19,162 bases of DNA, taken from contig JACRFF010000118.1 in assembly GCA_016218005.1 (NCBI GenBank), positions 1 through 19,162 of the forward strand. Reading direction: 5' to 3'. The notes beneath the pieces are model-generated. The model was given only the letters and a program-made list of their open reading frames with translations. It was not told where the DNA came from and ran no database searches. Shown piece after piece: positions 1 to 8,834 of the stretch (positions are counted from its first letter, which is position 1; every line of letters begins with the position of its first letter). This DNA is from Ignavibacteriales bacterium. Lineage in GTDB: Bacteria; Bacteroidota; Ignavibacteria; UBA10030. The position numbers and the translations under genes are program-made.

Positions 1-1974
1 GAAAATGCCGTTCAAATAGGTGGTGCCCAAGCTATCCCAGTTGACGGAAGTGGAGATATTGACACCACCGCCTGTTCTCGGAATTCCAAGCAAGTTATTG
101 TTCCTCCACACAGCGCTGCCGCAGAGCATATAAAGAATACTGTTGTTGTTCGGGTCGATGACAAATGGATTGATGAATTGGTAGTACGCGCCCGCTCCTC
201 TGATAGGATCAACTTTTGCAAAATCTGTTGAGCCAAGCAAATACGTGTTGCCTTGTTGAGATGATACCAGCGCATATTGTCCGCCGTCAAAGAATTGAAT
301 GTAGGCGCCATCTCCGGAAAAAAGACGCGTCCATGCATCGGTTCCACTTGCTGAAGTCGCTTGCCACGTGCCGTTGTCTTGCAACCCGCCGCCGATGGAA
401 GCGTCGCCGTTGGTGCCGTGATCGAGCGCGACAGTATAGAATTGCGAAGTAACGTAGCCGTTGTTCAATGATGTCCAAGCAACCGTTGTGGCTGTCACAT
501 CATTCGTGATTTGAACGCCGCCATCGTTGCCAGAATAATAGACTGTGGTCGCTCCCGGTTTGAACATACCGGAGTGCTGATCGGAATGGTGATTGGTGTA
601 GCCGGCGTACGTCGTCGGACCTGAGTAGCCTCCGATGCGTTTCCAGTTGGTGGTTGAAGCAAAACCATCTGTTGACCGGTACAGGTTGATCGCCCCGAGC
701 ACCAAGAAGTTTGCGTCGTCGGGTTTTACGCGCAACACCATGTCGTAGCCGCCTTGTGTATCGATAATGGCGTTGCCGGAAAGTCCAGACTCATTTGGAA
801 GATTGAGACTTCGATTCGACCACGATGCGCCAGTCCCCACAACGTATGTCAGTTTCCAAAGTTGATGGCTGTTGAGCTGATCGACGCCATTGGTTCCAGA
901 GGTACCTTGAACGAAGAAGTATGCCGTGTTCGCATCCGAGGGCGCAATGCCGATAACGATACGGCTGTACGACGCCGGGAAGCCGGCAGGCGTGATGTTT
1001 TCCCACGTTGTGCCATCAGTGGAACGCCAGATGCCTTGGTTCGTTGCATTCCATGTAGCACCGTTGACGTCCAATGCGCTTCCGGCATAGTACACGACGC
1101 CGGTAGAAGACACCGCCACATCTGTTAATCGAGAACCACTGGGGAATCCTCCTCGGACTGTTGTCCAAGAAGCGCCGCCATCTGTCGACCGTTGCAGGCC
1201 GCCGATCGTTGCTGCGTAGACTTCATCTTGGCTGGCGTTCGCAGGATTTGTTGCAACGTTCCATACATAGTCAAATGTTTGATCGAAGGTTTGGGGAACC
1301 CCCGTTGATGTCGCTGTGAGAATATTCCACGTCGCGCCGCCGTCGGTAGATTTGAAAACGCCGTCGCCGCGGTACGATGCGCCCCCTCCCGATGAGGAGT
1401 TGCCAACCAGTTCACCCGTGCCATAGTACCACGTGCCGGTCTTTCCTGTGCGCGTATCCTGCGCAAGGCAACTTACGCTGTGAAGAGAACTCGCCACCGT
1501 TGTCTTCGACCAAGATGTACCTCCATCAATCGAACGCCACATGCCGCCGGAAACGCCGCCGGCCAATAACGTGTTTGTGTTGGAAGCGTCAATCGCAAAA
1601 GCGCGTGTGCGCCCGCCAACGTTGTATGGGCCGCGCTTGGTCCATGTCAACGCCTGCGTCGCGGCAGATTTTCCAAGCTCGATGTAGCGATCCTTCACCG
1701 GCAGTGTTTTGGCAAACTCCAATTCCTTTCGGCGGATGTCGGGTGGAATAAGACCGGTGGCGGGATCGTGAAGGCGCGTCCACTCGTATCGTTCGCGGGC
1801 TTCGGCATCTTCTCCCACTTCGTACATTGCGCTCGCGCTGAATTGCTCTGGAACCGGCATCAATCCGCGATAGCGCACGGCATGATGTCGATGAGAAGAT
1901 GAAACAACTAACAGCATCGTGCACAGAGCAACCGCCGCCGCCATCACAAATTGTAGCAATCGAATCTGTTTCAT
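1..1974 (-). CDS. Exported BNR/Asp-box beta-propeller protein, partial (3' end off window)
   Basis: I translated this frame from the ATG at 1974 and found no stop before the left edge, giving 658 codons of an unfinished protein. It starts with a short basic stretch and a hydrophobic segment (about residues 4-27), read as a signal peptide or anchor. Asp-box (BNR) motifs of the form S-x-D-G-G-x-[ST]-W follow at about residues 145 (RSIDGGTSW), 206 (KSTDGGATW), 260 (RSTDGGASW) and 315 (RSTDGTTW). Such motifs mark sialidase/sortilin/YVTN-like beta-propellers. A good ribosome site (AAAGGAGAG) lies 7 nt before the start. Family knowledge: FCB proteins of this build are usually secreted and often end in a type IX sorting domain, but that end is outside the window. 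Substrate or partner is unknown; sialidase catalytic activity cannot be claimed. It lies 24 nt downstream of the lipoprotein gene ending at 1999, so the two are probably cotranscribed. Confidence 0.85.
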   Translation of the reverse strand, partial: MKQIRLLQFVMAAAVALCTMLLVVSSSHRHHAVRYRGLMPVPEQFSASAMYEVGEDAEARERYEWTRLHDPATGLIPPDIRRKELEFAKTLPVKDRYIELGKSAATQALTWTKRGPYNVGGRTRAFAIDASNTNTLLAGGVSGGMWRSIDGGTSWSKTTVASSLHSVSCLAQDTRTGKTGTWYYGTGELVGNSSSGGGASYRGDGVFKSTDGGATWNILTATSTGVPQTFDQTFDYVWNVATNPANASQDEVYAATIGGLQRSTDGGASWTTVRGGFPSGSRLTDVAVSSTGVVYYAGSALDVNGATWNATNQGIWRSTDGTTWENITPAGFPASYSRIVIGIAPSDANTAYFFVQGTSGTNGVDQLNSHQLWKLTYVVGTGASWSNRSLNLPNESGLSGNAIIDTQGGYDMVLRVKPDDANFLVLGAINLYRSTDGFASTTNWKRIGGYSGPTTYAGYTNHHSDQHSGMFKPGATTVYYSGNDGGVQITNDVTATTVAWTSLNNGYVTSQFYTVALDHGTNGDASIGGGLQDNGTWQATSASGTDAWTRLFSGDGAYIQFFDGGQYALVSSQQGNTYLLGSTDFAKVDPIRGAGAYYQFINPFVIDPNNNSILYMLCGSAVWRNNNLLGIPRTGGGVNISTSVNWDSLGTTYLNGIF

Positions 1975-1998
1975 AACAGCACTCTCCTTTGGTTTGGG

Positions 1999-2481
1999 TT
2001 ATTGAATTTCATATCGCTCGACGACGACAGTGGCTGAGCCGCTGGGCGCGTCGCCGCCGCCTATCAAATCGGTTTTGATGACACTGCCAACGCTCAAGCC
2101 CGGCAGGTCGGGCTTCATGTTTGGAAACAACTTACCCGTCGCACCTGTGGTATAGAGGAAGCGCACTTTCAATTCGGAATTCACCGCCGGCGTAGACCCG
2201 AACGATGACCCAACCCCAAGAACACTCGCAATGCGCAGCGTTGCCGTGCAAGGAGCTTTGCCGCACGGACTTTCTCCTTGTTTGTCCAGCGTCGAATCGA
2301 TGGACACAACTTTGGCAATAACGCGGCAAACATTTGGCGCCACGGGTTCTTTCGGGTACGCCGCATCCACCGGAGGGGTGGCGTACTTCGGTTTTTCCTG
2401 CGTGCGCGGCGCCGCTTCTTGCGTTTGCCTTGTGCATCCCACAAGCGCAATCAACAGCAATGGTAAAACTCGTCGCTTCAT
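1999..2481 (-). CDS. Small lipoprotein of unknown function
   Basis: This 160-residue protein begins with a type II signal sequence. Basic residues MKRR are followed by a hydrophobic core and the lipobox LVGC, with Cys16 as the predicted lipidated residue. A low-complexity Thr/Gln/Pro/Lys-rich linker (about 17-45) leads into a compact domain of about 110 residues containing three cysteines (around CRV, CGK and CTA) and alternating beta-strand-like hydrophobics. I do not recognise the family. The start is well supported by AAAGGAGGAAGC immediately before the ATG. The stop lies 24 nt before the start of the BNR-protein gene, which suggests a two-gene transcript of envelope proteins. The product is expected to be anchored in the inner or outer membrane facing the periplasm or surface; which side cannot be seen. 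Confidence 0.8.
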   Translation of the reverse strand: MKRRVLPLLLIALVGCTRQTQEAAPRTQEKPKYATPPVDAAYPKEPVAPNVCRVIAKVVSIDSTLDKQGESPCGKAPCTATLRIASVLGVGSSFGSTPAVNSELKVRFLYTTGATGKLFPNMKPDLPGLSVGSVIKTDLIGGGDAPSGSATVVVERYEIQ

Positions 2482-2727
2482 GCTTCCTCCTTTATGATGA
2501 TCATTACCAAAACCGTTCTTCGTTCCAAGGGTCGACTATTTTTCTGCTGCCGTTGCCCTGGCGGCAGCCTCGACTTTCGCCTGCCCGACTATGCCCGCCA
2601 GAACGCCCGCCTGCCATCCCTGCCTGTCAGCAGCAGGCTGGGGTCGGGCAGGGCTTTATCGGGCTGGCTGGTCAGGCCGGGCTTTCTTCCCCAACAGATT
2701 CACGCACCCTCCTTGCCGCCTATCCGA
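2482..2727. repeat. Palindrome-rich intergenic spacer
   Basis: This 246-bp gap between two minus-strand lipoprotein genes holds no convincing gene but has strong dyad symmetry. GCTGCCG at 2546-2552 pairs with CGGCAGC at 2562-2568 across a 9-nt loop. CTGCCCGAC at 2581-2589 pairs with GTCGGGCAG at 2643-2651 and encloses a smaller dyad, GCCTG/CAGGC. The CCTGCC/GGCAGG-rich wording resembles dispersed GC-rich palindromic repeats of FCB genomes. It could act as a transcription terminator or RNA-stability element after the gene ending at 2728. No T-run follows either stem, so rho-independent termination is not shown. Confidence 0.5.
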
Positions 2728-3246
2728 TTATTGCCGTTGGCGCCGCTGAGCCGCCTCCATCAACTGAGTTATGGTTTGAATGTCGGCAGAACGTTGAGCG
2801 TGCACCACCTTCCACACGCCGTCGCGTTTTTCCAACACCCACGTGGTCGGAAGATACTCATCCATCAATTGGCCGAACAGCGTGTACGATTGACGCTGGA
2901 TGAAAAAAGCATAGCCGCTGTTGTGGTACGCTTTAACAGTGAGGTTCTCGATCCGCGATTGATAGTCGCGTAGATTTCCCAGCGCTGAACGAATTCTGCG
3001 CTTGGTGGTATCGATCGGCTCAGACGTTCCCCAATACGTTACGTAGTAAACATCGGGCGCAAAGTACTCGTTGATCAAGCTGTCGGTATCGATTGAAACG
3101 CCGCGATATGCCTTTGCGATGGCGGCATGATAATTCTCCACGCGCTTACTCAACGCCGCCTCTTCGCTCGCAAGGTCGGCGGTTTCTTGCTGCTGCGAGC
3201 AACTGCTCAGCAAACCGAGAGCGCACAACACGACAAAAAATCTCAT
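2728..3246 (-). CDS. Lipoprotein with NTF2/SnoaL-like (DUF4440-type) domain
   Basis: I place the start at the ATG at 3246, not at an in-frame ATG further upstream. From 3246 the protein opens with a clean lipoprotein signal (MRFFVVLCALGLLSSC, lipobox LSSC, Cys16) and AAAGGAAATCGC precedes the codon. The remaining roughly 155 residues resemble the cone-shaped NTF2/SnoaL fold. A long helix (about 30-55) with ENYHAAIAKAY is followed by YFAPDVYYVTYWG, a central helix, and strands ending in the typical W-K-V-V-H-x-Q-R-S motif (around 150-158). Members of this superfamily include small enzymes and many binding or association domains of unknown ligand, so no reaction is assigned. It stands alone, divergent from the polysaccharide block and 246 bp from the next minus-strand gene. 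Confidence 0.8.
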   Translation of the reverse strand: MRFFVVLCALGLLSSCSQQQETADLASEEAALSKRVENYHAAIAKAYRGVSIDTDSLINEYFAPDVYYVTYWGTSEPIDTTKRRIRSALGNLRDYQSRIENLTVKAYHNSGYAFFIQRQSYTLFGQLMDEYLPTTWVLEKRDGVWKVVHAQRSADIQTITQLMEAAQRRQRQ

Positions 3247-3498
3247 GCGATTTCCTTTGTAATCGTTTGGGTCGTTGTGTGGGGTGCGTGCGTTGATAAT
3301 GCCGGCGTGGTGGAACATGGCTGCGCATCGCACAAAAAAGAAAACCCCTCGTCCGCGAAGAATATAGAAACCGTCTAACGGAAATGCAACCCGTTACATC
3401 ACAATTATTCTTGCGGCGCAGTTAAGTGAATTTAATAGCCCAGGCTTTGTGTCTCCTCTCATTATTCGATACCTTGTGTCAAATTTTTCCAGAGGAAC
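3247..3498. promoter_or_regulatory. Divergent intergenic region with an inverted repeat
   Basis: This 252-bp spacer must carry the promoters of the divergent lipoprotein gene (leftward) and the large DUF2334 gene (rightward). I see an inverted repeat TAACGG (3376-3381) / CCGTTA (3391-3396) with a 9-nt spacer, of a size that could be an operator, and an AT-rich stretch from about 3400 to 3490. No -35/-10 pair is good enough to name. AGAGG just before the ATG at 3499 is a weak, closely spaced ribosome site. Confidence 0.3.
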
Positions 3499-6400
3499 AT
3501 GAAACATACGCTCGTCTTTCTTATCCTTAGCCTTGCCGTTGGCGTATCATCCACGCTTTGGGGATATCCAAAACCTCAGGATGAAGCCGCTCCCAAATCT
3601 ATCCTCATCATTGTGCAGGGATCATCCGACCTCAAGAGTCCGGCGGTCGGTGAAGGCCGGCAGCTTGCCGCCCTGATGGGTCATTTCCGCACACGCACGA
3701 CGCTCAAAGGAACGTCCGAGTATCATCCGGGTGAGATGAGCTACTTCGATGTTGTATTCTACGTCGGCTTCGACGTCCACAATCAACCGCCGCAACGATT
3801 GCTGGAGGAGGTCTATTCCTCCCGGAAGCCCTTTGTGTGGCTCAACACGGGCATGGACGATTTTAGCCGGCGGTTCGACCTCAAAAAGAGATTCGGCTTT
3901 TCTATCTCCGGCATCGATTCAACATCCAATTTCGATCAGGTGCGAAGCGGCAGCCAGCCCCCGCCCGACTACGTCGTTCGGACGGGTCTGGCGGGCAGCG
4001 TGTTCACCAAAGGCGACCCTCATCTGACGTTGATCCAACCCACCAATCCCTCGCTCTGCAAAATCGTGGCAACCGCCAGCAACGCTCAGCGCCGCCGGGA
4101 GATGCCGTACATCATCCGTTCCGGCAATTTCTGGTATGTTGCTGATTCTCCGTTCGCCTACGCCACCGCGGGAGATCGATACAATCTGTTCGCGGATCTG
4201 CTTCACGATATTCTTGGCGAGCAGCACGAAGAATCGCACCAAGCCACGATCCGCATTGAAGATGTTACGTTGTTTGATAACCCGAACAGCTTGCGAGAGA
4301 TTGCCGACATTCTTTCGAGCCGCGACATTCCGTTTCTCGTCGGCGTAATTCCGTTCTTTGTCGATCCGGGCGAGGGAACGCGACTCAGTCTTTCCGACAA
4401 ACCCGAGTTGGTCGATGCGCTTCAATACATGGTGCGCAACGGCGCAACGATTGTTATGCACGGCGTTACCCATCAGTATAAAGGTGTTACGGCCGCCGAT
4501 TTCGAATTCTGGGATGACGGCACGAACTCTCCCATCAAAGGAGAGACGGAGGATGGTATTGCGAAAAAACTGGAGCTTGGCATTCAGGAGTTCATGCGCA
4601 ATGGACTTTATCCGCTCGTGTGGGAGACGCCGCACTACACGGCTTCGTTCAAACTGTATCGAACAGTCAGCAAGTTCTTCAGCACGGCGTGCGAGCAGCG
4701 TCTTTCCATCGAGAATGTCGACTACAGCCAGTTCTTCCCGTACATCATCTACAAAGATTTGTTCGGCCAAACGGTTTATCCGGAAAACCTCGGCTACATC
4801 CCGCTCAATCCCGATAAGAAGGCAAGCGAGGAGTACGTCGCTCAAGTGCTCAACGGAGCCAAAGCCCAACTACAGGTTCGCGATGGCGTGAGCACGGTGT
4901 TCTTTCACAGCTTTCTCGACCTCAACCTGTTAAAGGAAATTGCTGACGGCCTGCGCTCGCTCAACTATAATTTTCTCGACATGCGCGAGCAGACACATTG
5001 GGTAAAACTTGCCGACCGCGTCATTCTCTGTGGAAGTCAATCCTATAGCATCAAGCTGAAGGATCAGTATCTTCTGGAAGCATACTATGACGCCGAAGGA
5101 GAAATCAGGCAGCGCATCGTTTCTCCTCATCGCCTCTCCGGCGAAGTTTCGAAAACGATTGACTTGAAACCCGGCGAGTATTACAAGGCTGAGCCGACGG
5201 AGTTCCGCGAGCACGAACCCACGTTCACCGAAAAAGTGACGAACGCCGCCGGCAAGCTGTACGAAAATGTTTTCAAATCCGATGAAAGCTGGAGGCCGCT
5301 CCGCCCCACGCTGTTGTGGAACCAATTTGCGCGCGGCGCAAGCCACAACGACCAAGCATCGTTTGCAGCCGTTTTGAACAGCGTCTCCGTTTTGGTCGAT
5401 ACTCTTTTTATTGGCGAGCCGTACGAATTTTCGAGAACGAACTTGCTCATCGTTCCCAACGGCATCGTCGATTCGTTGACGGAGAAACAGCAAGCCGTTC
5501 TGACTCAATACGTCGCCGCCGGCGGCAATATGATTCTCGACGGCAAGAGCGAGCTGGCGGAGCGGCTCGGCATTTCGTTCGCTCAATCGCAACTGCGGGT
5601 CTTCCGTATTCGCGACCGCTTCTTCCCCGAAGAGCAGATCGTGTGGAAATTCCCGGAGTTAGTTCCGAAGTTCGAGCTTGACAACATCGAGCGAACATTT
5701 TGCGTAGATGAAATCACCGAGGCGCCGTTGCTGGTAGGAACGAAATTCGGAAAAGGCCGGGTGATGTTTTTCAGTTCACGCTTCGACCCGAACTCGCCGC
5801 TGGGATATTCGCGTTATCCGTACCTGCTCGACCACGTGCGCCGGTATTTCCACCTGCGCCCGTTCATTCAGCGCGAGAAGTTAGAAGTGTACTTCGAGCC
5901 GGGGAACCGAACGACCTACAGCATCGAAAATCTTGTCCGGTCGTGGGCGAGCCACGGCATCCGCGTTGTGCACGTCTCGGGTTGGCATCAATACCCCAAA
6001 TACACGTACGACTACGACCGGTTGATCCGTCTTGCTCACGCCAATGGTATTCTCGTCTATGCGTGGCTGGAACCGCCGCAGGTCAGCAAGAAATTTTGGG
6101 ATGAACACCCAGAGTGGCGCGAGAAAACATTGAAAGGCGACGACGCTCCCGCCGCGTGGCGATATACCGTGGCGCTGACAGACAGCGGATGCGTCTTTGC
6201 GATGACCGCCGAGTACGTTCAGCTTTTGCAGGCACACGATTTCGACGGCGTGAATCTTGCCGAGTTGTATTTTGAATCCGGCAAGGGATTCGAGACGCCG
6301 AAGCAATTCGCGCCCGCGCATCCTTCGGCGCGACTTGAATTGAAGCGCGAGCGAGGCATTGACTTAGACAAAGTGTTCGACCCCGAATCGCCGTTCTATT

Positions 6401-7515
6401 GGAAATCGAATCCGACGGTACACGAGGTCGTTGTCAACTATCGAATTCGCAAACTGCACGAGGTGTACGAACGATTGCTTTCGTCTATCTATCGCATTGC
6501 GGCAACGAAACCGGGATTTCAGGTCATCGTGACGGCGATGGACAGCTTCGGTTCACCGGAATTGCGCGAGCAGCTTGGCGTGGATATGAACGACGTGCTC
6601 GGTCTTCAAAAAAAATACGGCTTCGTGCTGCAAGTGGAAGACCCGCATTCTCGCTGGTCAACCGACCCACTGCGGTACGAAGCGATTGGAAAACAGTATG
6701 CAGAATTGCTCGGCGACCGCTCCAAGTTGATGCTTGACCTCAACATCTACACCTTCCGCGAAAAGGAGAAGGTGCTTCCGTTCCCAACGCTGATTCAGAC
6801 CGGCACGGAAAGTTTTCTTCTTGTTCGGTCTGCCGCCATCGGCGCACCGCGGCTGACGATCTACTCCGAACAATCCGTCAATCCACAGGATATGACGTTC
6901 CTTCCCTACACCTTGGCGCACGATGTTCAGTATGCGGAATCGGATGATGGCTGGATGGTGCAATCCCCAGCTGCCTTTACGCTCAAACTGCCGCGTGAGA
7001 TTTCCGATTTGAGCATCGACGGCACGCCGCAGCCGATGTTCCGCGATCAACGGTTCCTCGTCCCCGCAGGAAAACATCGCATCGCCGTCAATCGAACTCC
7101 CGTAGGTTCGTTCTCCACGCACGAACTGCAGACTCGGATTCTTTCTTCCACCGGCAACATTCTTTCGTGCGCGTACGGTTTTCGAGATGCAACCATCGAA
7201 TACTCTTCCGACGCACGCATGCTCGTCTCGCTGAGCAATGTTCCAACCGACGTTTCCGTGGATGGGCAGGCCATTGCTTTCGCTCCCATGAAAGGAAATG
7301 ATTGCTACAGTGTGTTTCTTCCCGCGGGGCGGCATCAAGCACGCATCGTCACCGGCGATCAGTTTTCGTACGGCGTCAGCGTTACGAGCTTGTGGTCATC
7401 GACGGCTATCGCACTCTTCGGAGCCGGAGCGGTTTTGCTTCTACTTATCATGTATATCGGATTGAAAGTCATCCGTCGTACTGCCGCCACCGAAACCGGT
7501 GATACTCATGCCTAA
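3499..7515 (+). CDS. Giant exported DUF2334 deacetylase-like / amidotransferase-like / TIM-barrel hydrolase-like fusion
   Basis: This 1338-residue protein has an N-terminal signal sequence (about 1-22) and a C-terminal transmembrane helix (about 1297-1325) with a short basic tail. Most of it should therefore lie outside the inner membrane. Residues about 30-240 form an alpha/beta region like the N-terminus of Bacillus YdaL. Residues about 250-500 are a DUF2334 domain, a NodB-like polysaccharide deacetylase relative. R-I-E-D-V puts candidate metal ligand Asp255 in place, and H-G-V-T-H gives His321 and His325. Residues about 595-760 look like a class I glutamine-amidotransferase-like fold (LIVPNG at about 650, then AAGGNMILDG). 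Residues about 795-1150 resemble a TIM-barrel glycoside-hydrolase-like domain (GIRVVHVSGWHQYP, YAWLEPPQ, DFDGVNLAELYFE), with acidic residues suited to catalysis but not proven. A beta-rich segment follows. The stop overlaps the next gene, a processive glycosyltransferase, so a role in modifying or degrading the polysaccharide that enzyme makes is the natural inference. Bacillus ydaL-ydaM is the closest known arrangement. Confidence 0.8.
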   Translation: MKHTLVFLILSLAVGVSSTLWGYPKPQDEAAPKSILIIVQGSSDLKSPAVGEGRQLAALMGHFRTRTTLKGTSEYHPGEMSYFDVVFYVGFDVHNQPPQRLLEEVYSSRKPFVWLNTGMDDFSRRFDLKKRFGFSISGIDSTSNFDQVRSGSQPPPDYVVRTGLAGSVFTKGDPHLTLIQPTNPSLCKIVATASNAQRRREMPYIIRSGNFWYVADSPFAYATAGDRYNLFADLLHDILGEQHEESHQATIRIEDVTLFDNPNSLREIADILSSRDIPFLVGVIPFFVDPGEGTRLSLSDKPELVDALQYMVRNGATIVMHGVTHQYKGVTAADFEFWDDGTNSPIKGETEDGIAKKLELGIQEFMRNGLYPLVWETPHYTASFKLYRTVSKFFSTACEQRLSIENVDYSQFFPYIIYKDLFGQTVYPENLGYIPLNPDKKASEEYVAQVLNGAKAQLQVRDGVSTVFFHSFLDLNLLKEIADGLRSLNYNFLDMREQTHWVKLADRVILCGSQSYSIKLKDQYLLEAYYDAEGEIRQRIVSPHRLSGEVSKTIDLKPGEYYKAEPTEFREHEPTFTEKVTNAAGKLYENVFKSDESWRPLRPTLLWNQFARGASHNDQASFAAVLNSVSVLVDTLFIGEPYEFSRTNLLIVPNGIVDSLTEKQQAVLTQYVAAGGNMILDGKSELAERLGISFAQSQLRVFRIRDRFFPEEQIVWKFPELVPKFELDNIERTFCVDEITEAPLLVGTKFGKGRVMFFSSRFDPNSPLGYSRYPYLLDHVRRYFHLRPFIQREKLEVYFEPGNRTTYSIENLVRSWASHGIRVVHVSGWHQYPKYTYDYDRLIRLAHANGILVYAWLEPPQVSKKFWDEHPEWREKTLKGDDAPAAWRYTVALTDSGCVFAMTAEYVQLLQAHDFDGVNLAELYFESGKGFETPKQFAPAHPSARLELKRERGIDLDKVFDPESPFYWKSNPTVHEVVVNYRIRKLHEVYERLLSSIYRIAATKPGFQVIVTAMDSFGSPELREQLGVDMNDVLGLQKKYGFVLQVEDPHSRWSTDPLRYEAIGKQYAELLGDRSKLMLDLNIYTFREKEKVLPFPTLIQTGTESFLLVRSAAIGAPRLTIYSEQSVNPQDMTFLPYTLAHDVQYAESDDGWMVQSPAAFTLKLPREISDLSIDGTPQPMFRDQRFLVPAGKHRIAVNRTPVGSFSTHELQTRILSSTGNILSCAYGFRDATIEYSSDARMLVSLSNVPTDVSVDGQAIAFAPMKGNDCYSVFLPAGRHQARIVTGDQFSYGVSVTSLWSSTAIALFGAGAVLLLLIMYIGLKVIRRTAATETGDTHA

Positions 7516-8782
7516 TCTCGAAGTCGACTTAAGCTTTCTGTTCGTTCTGACCGTCATCATCATCTGGTTTTCGATCGCCTATCAATTCGTGTTGACGGTG
7601 TTCGGTTACATCAACTACGTGAAGTCCATTCGTGAAAGGCGCCAAGTAGATTCGGCATCCCTCGAGTACCCGACGTGCGCCATCCTCATCCCTGCTTACA
7701 ATGAAGAGAGAGTCATCGACGCTACGCTCCAAGCCATGCTCACGCTGCGGTATCCGAAAGAGAAGCTGCGCATCATCATCGTCAACGACGGCTCGACAGA
7801 CCGAACGAAAGAGATCATCGAGCGCCGCGCCGCACAAGATTCCCGCGTGGTCTTGTATGATGTTCCTCGGGGTGAGGGGGGCAAGGGCAAATCGCGAGCG
7901 CTCAATCTTGGGCTTCAACAAGTGCGCGAGGAGGTCGTGGCAATCTATGACGCCGATAATACTCCGGAACCAAACGCGCTGCATTATCTTGTTGCTCAGT
8001 TGACACTGCACCCCGAGCTTGGCGGTGTGATCGGAAAATTCCGCACCATCAATAAAAGCGCCACGCTGTTGACAAAGTTCATCAACATTGAAACCCTCAG
8101 TTTCCAATCCATGCTGCAAGCCGGACGGTGGCAGATGCACAACATTGCCACGCTGCCCGGCACGAATTTCGTCATGCGCACTTCGCTCATTCACCAGTTG
8201 GGCGGCTGGGATGAAGAGGCGCTGACGGAAGACTCCGAGCTTAGCATCCGGGTGTATGAGGCCGGATACAAGATCAAATTCATTCCCTACGCCATTACCT
8301 ATGAGCAGGAACCGCAGGAGTGGCGGGTCTGGATCAAACAACGAATGCGATGGGTGCGCGGAAACAACTACGTGGTGAAAAAATTTTGGAAGGAGATCCC
8401 CAACTTCAAAAGTAAGCGGCTTGCGTTCGACTTGCTCTACACGTTGTCGCTCTACTACATTTTCTTTTTCGGCGTACTATTCTCGGACATTTTGTTTGTC
8501 GTGAGCGCCGCAGGTCTCGTAAGTATTTTTCTGCCGGGTCCCTACACATTTGTTTGGGCCACAGCTTTTGTTTTGTTCATCTTTGAAATCATACTGGCAA
8601 TCTCCTACGATGAAGAAGACCACGCAAAGAATCTGTGGCTGATTGTGATGATGTATTTTTCGTACTGTCAGCTTTGGCTCTACATCGTCATCAAAGCCGC
8701 TTACCACGACTACATCAGAAAAGAAAAGTTCAAGTGGCACAAGACGGAACGGTTCGAAGCGCCCCCATCGCACAGCATCTGA
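7508..8782 (+). CDS. Membrane processive glycosyltransferase family 2 (YdaM/PgaC/cellulose synthase-like)
   Basis: This is a 424-residue inner-membrane glycosyltransferase that should polymerise a sugar from a nucleotide donor and pass it through the membrane. An N-terminal helix (about 8-32) precedes a GT-A domain with the full set of processive GT2 motifs. These are PAYNEE, N-D-G-S (Asp94), D-A-D (Asp148, Asp150), the T-E-D base (Asp242) and Q-R-M-R-W (Gln278-Trp282). Three further hydrophobic segments lie in the last 130 residues. No PilZ domain is attached. I chose the ATG at 7508, which has GGTGAT upstream and an 8-nt overlap with the preceding stop. A GTG at 7499 in the same frame is the alternative and would add three residues. 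The overlap implies translational coupling with the deacetylase/hydrolase-like protein. The polymer is not identifiable; poly-N-acetylglucosamine would fit a deacetylase partner, but this is inference. Confidence 0.88.
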   Translation: MPNLEVDLSFLFVLTVIIIWFSIAYQFVLTVFGYINYVKSIRERRQVDSASLEYPTCAILIPAYNEERVIDATLQAMLTLRYPKEKLRIIIVNDGSTDRTKEIIERRAAQDSRVVLYDVPRGEGGKGKSRALNLGLQQVREEVVAIYDADNTPEPNALHYLVAQLTLHPELGGVIGKFRTINKSATLLTKFINIETLSFQSMLQAGRWQMHNIATLPGTNFVMRTSLIHQLGGWDEEALTEDSELSIRVYEAGYKIKFIPYAITYEQEPQEWRVWIKQRMRWVRGNNYVVKKFWKEIPNFKSKRLAFDLLYTLSLYYIFFFGVLFSDILFVVSAAGLVSIFLPGPYTFVWATAFVLFIFEIILAISYDEEDHAKNLWLIVMMYFSYCQLWLYIVIKAAYHDYIRKEKFKWHKTERFEAPPSHSI

Positions 8783-8789
8783 ATTTGAA

Positions 8790-8818
8790 TTGCACAACGC
8801 ACGATGATTCGCTATATT
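8790..8818 (+). promoter_or_regulatory. Putative tRNA promoter
   Basis: TTGCAC at 8790-8795 and TATATT at 8813-8818 are separated by 17 nt and end 16 nt before the tRNA. The -10 box matches the consensus at five of six positions. The -35 is weak (TTG only), as is common in this group. Confidence 0.45.
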
Positions 8819-8834
8819 TTGCACGAGTCATCTT

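Noticed and set aside
2728..3333. Longer start (ATG at 3333) for the DUF4440 lipoprotein
   Set aside because: The extra 29 residues are not hydrophobic, and they would bury a perfect lipoprotein signal that begins at 3246 with its own ribosome site.
3919..4869. 316-codon minus-strand frame inside the DUF2334 gene
   Set aside because: It lies wholly antisense to a convincingly coding frame, shows no domain, and is a typical GC-driven shadow.
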